Assembly: GCA_016191115.1 (NCBI GenBank)
Contig: JACPPG010000030.1
Coordinates: 92,423 to 156,422, forward strand
Length of the DNA: 64,000 bases
Direction of reading: 5' to 3'
Source of the DNA: Planctomycetia bacterium
GTDB lineage: Bacteria; Planctomycetota; Planctomycetia; Pirellulales; JACPPG01
This document shows, piece after piece, positions 35,948 to 44,858 of this stretch. The translations under genes and the position numbers were made by a program. Numbering within the stretch: position 1 is the first letter of the stretch; the number at the start of each line of letters is the position of its first letter. The notes beneath the pieces are model-generated. The model saw only the letters and a program-made list of their open reading frames with translations, ran no database searches and had not been told where the DNA came from.

Positions 35948-36961
35948 TCAGTACGTGCTTTGACTCAGGTCGACGGGCACACCGTCGCGCCGATCCCCCA
36001 TTCGATTAAAGACGAGCTTGTCGATGCCGAAGGCGACTGAACGGACGGAACCATCGCCAAATACGCAATTGATGGCGCTGGGGTGAGCCGAGCCGAACTG
36101 CAGGTCGTACTTCCACTGTGTTGCGCCGAGCGGATAAAGGTTGGCCTTGATGTAAATGTCCTTGATCGGGGGCAGGCCGGTGGAGCGCACGGTGTCGTAG
36201 TCCCATCCGTCGGACCAACCGCAATCGTCCCCCTCGAAGGGGAAATTGGCCTCGCTGGTACCGTCGTAGTTGGCCGTGGGGATAAACTTCTCTCCGATCA
36301 AGAGCGTCTGCGTCAGCCCGTCCGTCACGTCCTTGAAGCCAATCATGTTGCCGGGCGGATAGCGGGCAATCATTCCATAATAGCGAGATCCCGTTGGCGC
36401 GAAGTCGAAGTTCGCGCCGTTCCAAAAATCGCTCATGCAGTCCTGGTCACTCCACGTCGTCCTGCTATCCGCGACGACCGGGGTCGCGCTCACGTAGTCC
36501 AGCAGCCCATTCTGATAGCCGTCGTTGGATGGCAGCGCGTTCTGCGTGGGGCCCCGCCGCGTGGGACAGAAAAAGATGGAAATCGTCTGCCGTTTGACTT
36601 CTGGCCAAGCAGCGTTGAAGACGACCTTCTGCTCGATAAAAGGCACGACCTGATACGGCCACCCACAAGGCAGATCGGGAGGCCCGACTTCGACCCCCGG
36701 GGTGAACCAGACGGGGTTGTTCGTGTTCCCCGACCAGGAATACCAGCCGCCACTGGGCAGGCGCGAGGCGAGATCGTGATGCGTGTGAACCGCCAGACCG
36801 ATCTGCTTGAGGTTGTTTTTGCACTGGGTGTTTCGCGCTGCCTCGCGGGCCGCTTGCACGGCGGGGAGGAGGAGGCCGATCAGCACGCCGATGATGGCGA
36901 TCACCACCAATAGCTCGACGAGCGTAAAAGCGGCTGGACGGCCAAGTTGGGTTCGTATCAT
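35948..36961 (-). CDS. DUF1559 pseudopilin-like protein
   Basis: A 337-residue protein with a type IV prepilin-like leader and helix (AAFTLVELLVVIAIIGVLIGLLLPAVQAAREAA), cleaved before Phe in the FTLVELLVVI motif. CKNNLKQIGLAVH follows, and the DUF1559 end signature NCVFGDGSVRSVAFGID. Planctomycetes encode dozens of these. They are predicted surface proteins exported by a type II secretion-like system, role unknown. The small lipoprotein gene at 37016 lies just upstream on the same strand, a usual pairing. Confidence 0.92.
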   Translation of the reverse strand: MIRTQLGRPAAFTLVELLVVIAIIGVLIGLLLPAVQAAREAARNTQCKNNLKQIGLAVHTHHDLASRLPSGGWYSWSGNTNNPVWFTPGVEVGPPDLPCGWPYQVVPFIEQKVVFNAAWPEVKRQTISIFFCPTRRGPTQNALPSNDGYQNGLLDYVSATPVVADSRTTWSDQDCMSDFWNGANFDFAPTGSRYYGMIARYPPGNMIGFKDVTDGLTQTLLIGEKFIPTANYDGTSEANFPFEGDDCGWSDGWDYDTVRSTGLPPIKDIYIKANLYPLGATQWKYDLQFGSAHPSAINCVFGDGSVRSVAFGIDKLVFNRMGDRRDGVPVDLSQSTY

Positions 36962-37015
36962 ACTTCTATGTTCTATTCCGCGCGCACGCGGAAGCCCGCG
37001 TACAGGTTTGAAGGT

Positions 37016-37486
37016 TCATTGATCGCCGGCCGACTGCTTGAACGCGGGCACGAGCTCCGCCAGCCGTGCGTCGTCGACCGCCAACGTGCCGCCGCCCGAC
37101 AGGGCCACGTGGCGCGTCCCGTCCCGGCCCTTCCGTTCGTAAAACACCACTACCGGATCGCCCGAAAACGCCGGCAGACGATCGTACTTTACCATCTTGT
37201 AGGGCTCGCCGTCGCGTGGAGAAACGAAAAGTTCACTCACGTCGGCCACCTTCAGCGCGGCGAGTTGCTCCGGGTTGGTTCGGCTTTGGCCAAATTGCCG
37301 CAGTTGTTCGACGGTCTTGGGCGGCTTTCCGCCGTTCTGGCCCGCGAACTGCCCGTACCACAACCCGAGCCGACTGAGATGCATCGCGGCAAGGTCGTCG
37401 GCATCGGGGTTGCGCGGGGAGGAGCATCCCGCCAAAACCACGGCCAAAAGTGCCGAGGGAAGCCGCACTACGCGCGAAATTCGCAT
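37016..37486 (-). CDS. Small lipoprotein
   Basis: A 156-residue protein. The lipobox is AVVLAGC, so it is membrane anchored. The mature part holds KTVEQLRQFG, SELFVSPRDGEPYKMVKYD and GGGTLAVDDARLAELV, a pattern often seen in small proteins next to DUF1559 genes. Start is set at ATG 37486 (MRISRVVRLPSA). Function unknown. Confidence 0.7.
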   Translation of the reverse strand: MRISRVVRLPSALLAVVLAGCSSPRNPDADDLAAMHLSRLGLWYGQFAGQNGGKPPKTVEQLRQFGQSRTNPEQLAALKVADVSELFVSPRDGEPYKMVKYDRLPAFSGDPVVVFYERKGRDGTRHVALSGGGTLAVDDARLAELVPAFKQSAGDQ

Positions 37487-37526
37487 GCGCTCGGTCGCCG
37501 TTCGTCTGGTGCCCGACGCGGCCACC

Positions 37527-39683
37527 TCACGGCGAAACCTCCCTTGTTCCCACTCCGCTTCCCCTTGTTGTACGCGCGTGCCAGGGCAGCACGCGAGCCG
37601 CCCTCGTCACGACGAGCCGGCGACGGAAGACAGTGAAAATGGCCACCCCCAACAGGCCCATCGCGAGCGTCACAACGCTTGCCGGCTCCGGCACGGCGCC
37701 GGCGCCGCTGCCGCCGGGGGGCCACGCTTCCAGCCAGTGGGCGGCGATCGTCTGAACGTCGCTGATGTCGACGACGCCGTCGTTGTTGGCGTCAGCCGCG
37801 GAAGGGGGAGGACCCGTGTGCAGCCAGTTCGTGGCGATCGTCTGGATGTCGCTGATATCGACAACGCCGTCCCCGTTGGTGTCGGGGTTGAGCGGCAGCA
37901 GGCCGGACAGATCGCCGTTAGGATTGTTGGCGATTGAATCGACGAAAACGCTCCACGGATTGAGGAAACTGCCCGACGACGTGAGCAGCAGCGAGTCGAC
38001 TTCGATGTTGCTGCCGTTGATCAGGCCGTTGGTGCTGCCCTGAAAGTAATTGAGCCAGCCGCTGCCGTTGAGGTTCCATTGATAGAGGTGCCACTGGCCG
38101 TCGGCAACGATGGTGATCGGCGCGCCTTGGGTCACATGTGAGTTGTTGTCCTCGTCGATGAGGATGGACGCCTGCAATTGCCCGGTGCTGACGTTGCCGT
38201 TGGGGTTCACCTTGAGCAGAAATCCGACGTTGCCGCCTTTATTGGCGCCGCTGGCCATGTTGAAGCTATCGTTGGTGGCCTCGCGGACGCGGACGGTCGA
38301 CGAGGTCGGCAAGACGTCGATCCGCAGAGAGCCGGTGTTCAAGTAACTATCGGTGGCGACCTTGTTCGATTGCGTTGTCGTCGCGATCCCGCTGGACGAC
38401 GCGCCGTTGGCAAACGTGAAGGTGGGCGAGTAGGCCAGGTTGCTTGCGGGATTCCCCGAAGAGGCGAAGTTGCCAGCGCCCACCTGGAAATCGTCGTGGA
38501 TCACCACGCCGGCGGGCACGGTCGGCTGAGCCTGCGGAACGTAGGCGGGGTTGGCCTGCGCGAATACGGCGAGATTGTTGCCCACGTAGCGCTCGCTAGA
38601 GACGCTTCCCAATCCCACGGGCGAGTTTGTCAGGCGGGCGGCAACCTGGCCGCCGGGAGTGATCGAGGAAAACGAATCCGTGGCGTTGGCGTAGGTGTCG
38701 CCATTGTAGTTAGCGGCCATCGTGGTCGAGCCGCCCCCATCGAGCAAGATGGCGTTCGTGACGCCGTAGCCGGCCAGCAACGTCCCGGCTTGAATCGGCG
38801 TCATCCCGGAGGCGAAACCGGTCTGCCGCCCGTCGATGGTGGCAAAGACGATCGTGCCGTCGGCCTTGTAACCGAGCAACGTCGATGGGTTGGTCGACAG
38901 ATTGCCCGTGCCGGAGGGGGCGACGTTGACGCCGTTTTGCAGCACCGGCACGTATCCGGTCAGGGTATTGTACAACTGGAGGTCGTTGGGGTTGCCGCTA
39001 GCACGTGAGTTCTGCGGCACGGAATCGAAACCGGACGGGATCTGGGCTGCCTGCTGGATCATCAGCGCCGAATTGGTGCTCGAAAGATTGATCGCGCTGT
39101 GGAATTTGGTGACGCCGGGATTGGTGCCGTCGCTGAAAAACGGCGACTCCCACGGCGAGTAGGCGTTGCCATTGGAAGCGGCCAGACCCAGGTTGTTGGC
39201 CGACGTCTGCCCGGCGAAATTGGTGTGGTTGGCCTCGGAAAAGAACGAGCCGTTGATGGCGAATTGCGCGCCGATCTGATCCACGTATTGGCGCGTGGTC
39301 TGCGAGACGGTTTCATTCGGGATGCCGCCGTCGCTGGCGGGCATGCCGGGAGGAAAACTCGTCGTCTGCGGCGTCAATTGAAAGCTGATGCCCGGCGCGT
39401 TGGGGTTGATCTCGGTGATGTGGATGTTCTGGGGCGTCGCGCCCCCCTGCACCAGGTTGATCAGCGTAACGCCCTCGAAGGGTGACGTCGTCGTCTCGGT
39501 GCTTTGGGCCACAGCTCGATCGGTGCGCGCCAACAGACCGAACGCGACGGCTAACAAAACGGCGTTCAATCGCCAGAACCTGCGTCGCACGATATTCACT
39601 GCACCGGCCTCGCCGAAAAGAGCAACGCCCCCACCGCGAGGCTTCGGAAAAGCATTCCTGATATGAGATTGTTCAATGGTCAT
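37527..39683 (-). CDS. Secreted phosphodiester glycosidase (NAGPA-like) with dockerin-like and PEP-CTERM ends
   Basis: A 718-residue protein. The N-terminal region has a long signal segment (LNAVLLAVAFGLLA...AVAQS). The phosphodiester glycosidase / DUF2233 domain follows (FAINGSFFSEANHTN, YGVTNAILLDGGGSTTMA), related to the uncovering enzyme that removes GlcNAc from a phosphodiester. A middle region of ~200 residues is unassigned. Two dockerin-like calcium loops (DTNGDGVVDISDIQTIATNWL, DANNDGVVDISDVQTIAAHWL) are followed by the VPEPAS sorting signal, a hydrophobic helix and arginines. It overlaps the gene at 39680 by ATGA. Confidence 0.82.
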   Translation of the reverse strand: MTIEQSHIRNAFPKPRGGGVALFGEAGAVNIVRRRFWRLNAVLLAVAFGLLARTDRAVAQSTETTTSPFEGVTLINLVQGGATPQNIHITEINPNAPGISFQLTPQTTSFPPGMPASDGGIPNETVSQTTRQYVDQIGAQFAINGSFFSEANHTNFAGQTSANNLGLAASNGNAYSPWESPFFSDGTNPGVTKFHSAINLSSTNSALMIQQAAQIPSGFDSVPQNSRASGNPNDLQLYNTLTGYVPVLQNGVNVAPSGTGNLSTNPSTLLGYKADGTIVFATIDGRQTGFASGMTPIQAGTLLAGYGVTNAILLDGGGSTTMAANYNGDTYANATDSFSSITPGGQVAARLTNSPVGLGSVSSERYVGNNLAVFAQANPAYVPQAQPTVPAGVVIHDDFQVGAGNFASSGNPASNLAYSPTFTFANGASSSGIATTTQSNKVATDSYLNTGSLRIDVLPTSSTVRVREATNDSFNMASGANKGGNVGFLLKVNPNGNVSTGQLQASILIDEDNNSHVTQGAPITIVADGQWHLYQWNLNGSGWLNYFQGSTNGLINGSNIEVDSLLLTSSGSFLNPWSVFVDSIANNPNGDLSGLLPLNPDTNGDGVVDISDIQTIATNWLHTGPPPSAADANNDGVVDISDVQTIAAHWLEAWPPGGSGAGAVPEPASVVTLAMGLLGVAIFTVFRRRLVVTRAARVLPWHARTTRGSGVGTREVSP

Positions 39684-40465
39684 CCCTGCCGACGACCACC
39701 GAGGTGGTAGCCGACCAGGCCGACCAAAGCAAGGGTAATCAGCACAATGCTCGACGGCTCCGGCACCATGCTCACGCTGGCGTTGTCGAACCAGAATGGC
39801 GAGTCGGGCGTGCGTATGCTCAGCCCGAGACGGATCTCGTTCAGGTCGAAGCCGGAGCCCGTATTGGGTCTGCGGTTGCCGCTGCCGACGAGCACGTTGT
39901 CGATGTAGAACTGGACGTCGCCCGACCCGGTGTAGGGAAGGGCCTCGATGCGCAATTCGTGCCACCCCTGGGTCCGCGCGACGCCGGTGGCGACGTTGCC
40001 CCCCAGCGAAGTGCGCATGTAGTAGTTGTTCACGCTGACCGCGCTGTTCACGCCAAGCTGATAGAAATCCGACAGCGCGTTATTGGCCAGCATGATCGTT
40101 CCGCCCAGATTGATCGAGCTGTCGCCGTTCTGGTCGGTCCGGATGTTGTCGTCCCAGAATTGGACCGCGGCGATCTCCTTTTGGCCGGGGCCGATTCCGC
40201 CTCCGGTGACAATCGTTCCCGGCTGGGTTCTCATGTAGTAGACGTCGTTTGTGCCGTTACCGAAAGCGTTCACCTGTTTGGCTGACTGAGTGCCGAAGAA
40301 ATGAGCGCTATCGCCTTGCAGGAGGTTCTGTCCCGCGGTCACTAAGGTCCAGTTGGCCCCACTCACACCCGAATCGAAGTTGTCGGAAAAGAGCGTCGCT
40401 CCCATCGCGGGAACGCACGCGGCCAACCAGAGCAAGGTCGCACAACTACCAAGGTATCTCGTCAT
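39680..40465 (-). CDS. PEP-CTERM sorting-domain protein
   Basis: A 261-residue secreted protein with signal peptide LLWLAACVPAMGA, a beta-sandwich-like body beginning LFSDNFDSGVSG, and a C-terminal VPEPSS, hydrophobic helix and GGRRQG. PEP-CTERM proteins are cleaved by an exosortase, which is not in this window. The stop overlaps the start of the phosphodiester glycosidase gene, so the two are likely co-translated. Function of the body is unknown. Confidence 0.83.
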   Translation of the reverse strand: MTRYLGSCATLLWLAACVPAMGATLFSDNFDSGVSGANWTLVTAGQNLLQGDSAHFFGTQSAKQVNAFGNGTNDVYYMRTQPGTIVTGGGIGPGQKEIAAVQFWDDNIRTDQNGDSSINLGGTIMLANNALSDFYQLGVNSAVSVNNYYMRTSLGGNVATGVARTQGWHELRIEALPYTGSGDVQFYIDNVLVGSGNRRPNTGSGFDLNEIRLGLSIRTPDSPFWFDNASVSMVPEPSSIVLITLALVGLVGYHLGGRRQG

Positions 40466-40518
40466 GAGCGCCTCCTATAGGAAGGATGAAAAGACGCGAA
40501 TAAACTGCTTGCCGGTTC

Positions 40519-41349
40519 TCAGTCGCGCCGACGCCGGCGGACGCCGTAGCCCACCAGACCCACCAGGCCAAGGCCGATCAGCGCGATGCTCGATGGCTCG
40601 GGCACGGGCCTGACGTTCAGGGTGTCGTACCAGAAGTCCTGGACGGTCGAGGAGTTGCTTCCGATGCGCATCCACTCCAGGCCCGTGGCCGGATTGCGCT
40701 TGCCGCTGGCAAGGTAAGCCGCGCTTGTCGGCGTCACGTCGACACCGTTGATAAAGAAGTGGTACAGGCCGTCGCCCCCCTGCGAAGGAAGGGCGTCGGC
40801 GACGATCTCGAGCTGGACGAAGCCCTGATAACGAGCAACGCCCGTGTCGAACCAGGTGGTTCCGTTCGCCTGGTCGTAACCGCGGACGCGGATGACCCAA
40901 TTGTTGAGACTGGCGGTGTTGCCCGAAATGATCCCCAACTCAGCGTAGTCGGTGCCGAAACCTGGGGTCGCGGTGCCGTTGTTGCCCGCAAACGCCAACA
41001 TCGCGTTCACCGGGGTGGCAGCGGTGTTCGACACGCTGTTGTCGTCCCAAACCCACACTTCGGCGGCCACGACTCCCTTGACGCCGCCACCGGCGGTCGT
41101 GGCGTCGGTGGTCATCGTGTAGACGTCGGTCCACTGACCCGGGTTGGTGGCAAAGGCGCGCAGAGAGTGGCCATCGCTCTGCGGATGGTTGGTGTCGCTG
41201 GCCATGAGGTTCGGGGTGTTGCCGGGCCACGTTTGATAGACCGGCAGCGGCGCTGGATCAAAGTTGTCGGAGAAGGGAAGCGATTGCGCCGCCGCCGTCC
41301 CGGCGGCCACGAGAGTCAGTACACAAACACACGCTAGCAAGCGTTTCAT
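40519..41349 (-). CDS. PEP-CTERM sorting-domain protein
   Basis: A 276-residue secreted protein starting MKRLLACVCVLTLVA with a body beginning LPFSDNFDPAPLPVYQTW, then VPEPSS, the helix IALIGLGLVGLVGY and RRRRRD. The SDNFD start and overall layout resemble the gene at 39680, and the two are likely paralogues. Start is taken at ATG 41349, the natural start of the signal peptide. Confidence 0.82.
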   Translation of the reverse strand: MKRLLACVCVLTLVAAGTAAAQSLPFSDNFDPAPLPVYQTWPGNTPNLMASDTNHPQSDGHSLRAFATNPGQWTDVYTMTTDATTAGGGVKGVVAAEVWVWDDNSVSNTAATPVNAMLAFAGNNGTATPGFGTDYAELGIISGNTASLNNWVIRVRGYDQANGTTWFDTGVARYQGFVQLEIVADALPSQGGDGLYHFFINGVDVTPTSAAYLASGKRNPATGLEWMRIGSNSSTVQDFWYDTLNVRPVPEPSSIALIGLGLVGLVGYGVRRRRRD

Positions 41350-41409
41350 GAGCGTCTCCAAAGGTGAAGTGGCGTCTTGGACCAAGTTTTCGTCGAAAAT
41401 GACGCGGGC

Positions 41410-42315
41410 CTACTTTGTGAACGCGCGCCGTCGCCGCAATGCGGCGCAGCCAGCCCATCCCAGCATGCCGACGCCGAGCATCGCAACGCTCGACGGCTCA
41501 GGCACGCCGGTGCCCGCGATTCCCGGCGGTGGGGGCCACGATTGCAGGTAGTAGGCGGCGATCAGTTGGATGTCGCTGACGTCGACGATGCCATCTATGT
41601 TGGCGTCGCCCGGGATAATGGGCACGCCCGTATTCAGGTAGTTGATGGCGACTTGCTGGATGTCGCTGACATCGACAAGCCCGCTCCCGTTTAAGTCGGG
41701 ATTGAAATATTGCGACACGGTGATCGCGTCGAAAGCAATCGGCGAGGTATAGAACGGCTGATACCTGATGTAGATATAAGGCTGGCCCATGCCGCTTGAG
41801 CCGTTGAGCCACACCAAGGAACCGTCGGCCAACGACGCGTCACTCTGCGGGCCTGGACCAAGCTGCGTGAGCGCGCCCGGGTTGTATCCGGAGTTCGGAC
41901 CGAGCCACTGCTTGTTGGTGCCGAATTGACCTGCCCAGGGGATTTTTTGGTTGAAGTTTTCCATTCCGTCGGCGGCCACGTCGAAGACGTGCCATTGGGC
42001 AATGTTGCCTGAAGTGCCAAACGTCGAGCTGGCCGGCGAGGAGAAGCTGACATGGTACAGGCGATTGCCGGCCGGCACGCCCGACAACTGGTATTTCACG
42101 ATGCCCGATGCATTGTCGCTGTCGCCCCAATCGAGGATGTAACGATAGGTGCCACCCACCGCCGAGGGGTCGACTCCCTCTTGCAAATCGGAGTTCCAAC
42201 TGCTGAATTGGGCGGCCGAGTCGTCGATGGTTTGAGTCCATCCGCCGGACGCCTGGGCGGCGAACAAGGCAAGCAAGCCGGCCCCAGCCAAGTTGAACAG
42301 CAAGTTCGTTTTCAT
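41410..42315 (-). CDS. PEP-CTERM protein with dockerin-like loops
   Basis: A 301-residue secreted protein. The body (WTQTIDDSAAQFSSWN, PAGNRLYHVSFSSPA, IAQWHVFDVAADG, QFGTNKQWLGPN) is closely similar to the protein encoded at 43799-44494. It is followed by two calcium-loop repeats (DLNGSGLVDVSDIQQVAINYL and DANIDGIVDVSDIQLIAAYYL), then VPEPSS, helix and RRRRAFTK. The dockerin-like part is absent from the paralogue, so it was added or lost. Confidence 0.84.
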   Translation of the reverse strand: MKTNLLFNLAGAGLLALFAAQASGGWTQTIDDSAAQFSSWNSDLQEGVDPSAVGGTYRYILDWGDSDNASGIVKYQLSGVPAGNRLYHVSFSSPASSTFGTSGNIAQWHVFDVAADGMENFNQKIPWAGQFGTNKQWLGPNSGYNPGALTQLGPGPQSDASLADGSLVWLNGSSGMGQPYIYIRYQPFYTSPIAFDAITVSQYFNPDLNGSGLVDVSDIQQVAINYLNTGVPIIPGDANIDGIVDVSDIQLIAAYYLQSWPPPPGIAGTGVPEPSSVAMLGVGMLGWAGCAALRRRRAFTK

Positions 42316-42372
42316 AAGATCTCCAGATCTCCTAATCCCCCGCGTTCCATGGCCCCTGCATCTTTTGAAATA

Positions 42373-43668
42373 TCAACTGGCGCCACCGTGGGCGGGCGAT
42401 GACCGCCGGGAAAGAAGCCGCCAGGCCGCCAAGGCCAGGATGCCCATCGAAAGTGTCACCATGCTCGACGGCTCCGGCACGCCGACGGCCGCGCCGATCG
42501 GGGCCGGCGGCCATGCTTGCAGCCAGTGGGCGGCGATCGTTTGAATGTCGCTGATGTCGACGATCCCGTCGTTGTTGGCGTCGCCGGCGAAGGCGGGCAC
42601 CCCGGTTTGCAGCCATTTCGCGGCCACCGTCTGGATATCGCTGATGTCGACGATGCCGTCCCCGTTGGCGTCCGGATCGACCCCCGGCACGAAGTCCACC
42701 TTCACGTCGTCGTACCAGATGGGCTGATAGTTTTTCTGGTTCTGGCCCATCATCACGAACTGCAAGGGGGCGCCGGTGCGCTGCGAGGTGCCGACGAGCA
42801 CGTCGTTGATCGAGAGCTTGATGAGCCCGTCGCCGCCGTCGACAAGCGTGGGACTGGCGTCGATGGTGAACTTGGTCCATCCGGCGGCCCGCGCCACGCC
42901 GGTGTCGGTGCTGTAGTTGCCCGAGCCGTTGTTCGTTCCGATCCCGTTCGTCTGATCGTAGGCCGTGCGGAAGCTGTAATTGAACGTGGGATTCGTCGTA
43001 TTGAGGTTTTGTGTGCCGGCCCAGGTGGGATCGATGCCGATCTGGACGAAATCCGCGAGCGTTCCGCCCGGCTGACCCGTCTGCGCGATCTGGCTCAAGG
43101 GCGTGGTGTCGTACGGGTAGAGGCTGGCCGGATAGTTTGGCTTGGAGAATCCGGGAAACGGGATCGGGTCGCTGGCATGGCTGTCGGCGCCCAACAGGGC
43201 GAACATTTCGCGAATGGGCCAGTTGGCACCCGTGCCCCCGTATTGCCCGATCTTTCCGGCCGGTTGATTGGCGTCGCTGTAGGCCCACACTTCCGCGTGC
43301 AATCCGCCGATCGTCCCGCCAAGGTTGGCGTAGGCGCTGTAGCCATACGGATCGGCGTCGGCTGCCCAGGCCGCGCCCGGATAGCCTTGCCCGCCCAGGC
43401 TCGGCGGGCCGCCGGGAGAGCCCGGCTGCCCCGGCGTGTGGTTGTGGCTGTCGTTGGTGATGAGCACCTGTTGGTAGAGGGTCGACGAGGGGCCGCTCCA
43501 CGGGTGCCAGGTGCCGGTGTAGACGCCGTTGCTCTTGTCGTTGATGTTCCCGTTGTACGAGATGTCTCCGCTGACGCCGGACTCGAAATCGTCCTGCAAC
43601 AGGGTGATCGCACGGGCCGTCGGCGCGATCGCCAGCAGGCAAACCGTGGTCAAGACAAGCGATCTCAT
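42373..43668 (-). CDS. PEP-CTERM protein with dockerin-like loops
   Basis: A 431-residue protein starting MRSLVLTTVCLLAIAPTARA with a LQDDFESGVSGD body (same DNFDSG-like opening as its neighbours). Its long middle region matches none of my known families. Two dockerin-like repeats (DANGDGIVDISDIQTVAAKWL and DANNDGIVDISDIQTIAAHWL) are followed by VPEPSS, helix and RRSSPAHG. At DNA level the dockerin part is very close to that of 37527-39683. Confidence 0.83.
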   Translation of the reverse strand: MRSLVLTTVCLLAIAPTARAITLLQDDFESGVSGDISYNGNINDKSNGVYTGTWHPWSGPSSTLYQQVLITNDSHNHTPGQPGSPGGPPSLGGQGYPGAAWAADADPYGYSAYANLGGTIGGLHAEVWAYSDANQPAGKIGQYGGTGANWPIREMFALLGADSHASDPIPFPGFSKPNYPASLYPYDTTPLSQIAQTGQPGGTLADFVQIGIDPTWAGTQNLNTTNPTFNYSFRTAYDQTNGIGTNNGSGNYSTDTGVARAAGWTKFTIDASPTLVDGGDGLIKLSINDVLVGTSQRTGAPLQFVMMGQNQKNYQPIWYDDVKVDFVPGVDPDANGDGIVDISDIQTVAAKWLQTGVPAFAGDANNDGIVDISDIQTIAAHWLQAWPPAPIGAAVGVPEPSSMVTLSMGILALAAWRLLSRRSSPAHGGAS

Positions 43669-43798
43669 GCAACACCACACCAATGGATCGTTGCGGTCTT
43701 CAGCCCTGGGCCCTTGCGCGGATGAGGACCGGGTACCCCCGGCCCAATGGCGTCGGAGGCACCCGGTCAGACCTTGCAAGTTGGCAATTTCGCACGCG

Positions 43799-44494
43799 CT
43801 ACGACGCGCGGCGAGTGCGGCGGCGCCTCCACGCCGCTAAGCCGAGCCCTGCGGCACCCAGAACAGAGAGCACGATCGAGCTGGGCTCCGGCACGATCTG
43901 CGTCACGTTGATGGCGTCGAACGCGATCGGCGCGTTGTACCACGGCTGGAACTCAATGTAGATGTACGGCGCGCCGGAGCCGCTGCCGTTCAGCCAGACC
44001 ACGTCGCCGTCCCCCGTCGAGGTATCACTCTGCGGGCCGGGACCAGCCAGCGTCCATCCGCCTGGGTTATAGCCTTGGTTCGGGCCAAGCCACTGCTTGT
44101 TCGTGCCGAACTGGCCGGCCCAGGGAATCGCCTGGGCGAAGTTCGGCGTCCCATCGGCGGCCACGTTGAAGATGTGCCACTGGGCGATGCTGCCTGGATT
44201 CCCGAATGTCGGGTTGGCCGGCGAAGAAAAACTGATGTGGTACAGGTTATTGCCGGCCGGCACGCCCGAAAGCTGATAGCGCACTAGGGCCGAGGCGTTG
44301 CCGCTGTTCCCCCAATCCAAGATGTACTGGTAACTGCCACCATATGCGGTAGCGTCGATGGCGGTTTGCAGTTGCCCATTCCAACTGCTGAACACTGCGT
44401 CGACGTCGTCGACTGTTTGACTGAATTGTCCGAATGCTTGTGAGGTTGCCGCGACCAGCAAACAGACGATGCTTGCCACAATGCTTCGATTCAT
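43799..44494 (-). CDS. PEP-CTERM sorting-domain protein
   Basis: A 231-residue secreted protein beginning MNRSIVASIVCLLVAATSQA. Its body (FSQTVDDVDAVFSSWNGQLQ, PAGNNLYHISFSSPA, QFGTNKQWLGPN) is a close paralogue of the body encoded at 41410-42315, but it ends directly in VPEPSS, helix and RRRRTRRAS without dockerin-like repeats. Start codon chosen at the signal peptide; the frame is open slightly further upstream. Confidence 0.82.
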   Translation of the reverse strand: MNRSIVASIVCLLVAATSQAFGQFSQTVDDVDAVFSSWNGQLQTAIDATAYGGSYQYILDWGNSGNASALVRYQLSGVPAGNNLYHISFSSPANPTFGNPGSIAQWHIFNVAADGTPNFAQAIPWAGQFGTNKQWLGPNQGYNPGGWTLAGPGPQSDTSTGDGDVVWLNGSGSGAPYIYIEFQPWYNAPIAFDAINVTQIVPEPSSIVLSVLGAAGLGLAAWRRRRTRRAS

Positions 44495-44858
44495 TAGACC
44501 CTCCAAAGTTGCAGGAAAGACTGAGCGTGCACCAAACGCCACTCCGTGCAGCACCAGCACACGGAGGTCCGCCTTACCCCCCTCACAGTTGTGAAACGCG
44601 ATCGTAACAACGCGGAAACGCCAAATCCAGAAAAATCCATAAATTAAAATTACGAAAGCTATTGCATATACCCGCTTGAAAGGTTCGCCAATCCCAGAAA
44701 AAGGGAGTCCAGCCGCGCGGGAAGGGCCGCCGCAACCATTCGCGCGATTTGGGGAGCGAGAGGGCTGTCAGCGCGGCACGGATCGTCTGCCAAAGGCGCG
44801 GATCAGCCGCTGAAGGCGCCGGTCCGCCAAGAGTGGACCAGACGGCCGCTATTTGCCG
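44495..44858 (-). promoter_or_regulatory. AT-rich upstream region of the PEP-CTERM cluster
   Basis: The stretch ~44620-44690 (AAAAATCCATAAATTAAAAT and following) is the most AT-rich in this part of a GC-rich window. It lies upstream of the minus-strand PEP-CTERM run, so it is the likely promoter region. No boxes are assigned. Confidence 0.4.

Noticed and set aside
42332..43678. 448-codon minus-strand frame parallel to a PEP-CTERM gene
   Set aside because: Arginine/glutamine-rich shadow frame; the overlapping frame has signal peptide, dockerin-like loops and PEP-CTERM.
37527..44494. Repeated dockerin and PEP-CTERM DNA as a CRISPR or tandem-repeat array
   Set aside because: The similarities are coding repeats at gene ends, with no regular short repeat-spacer pattern.
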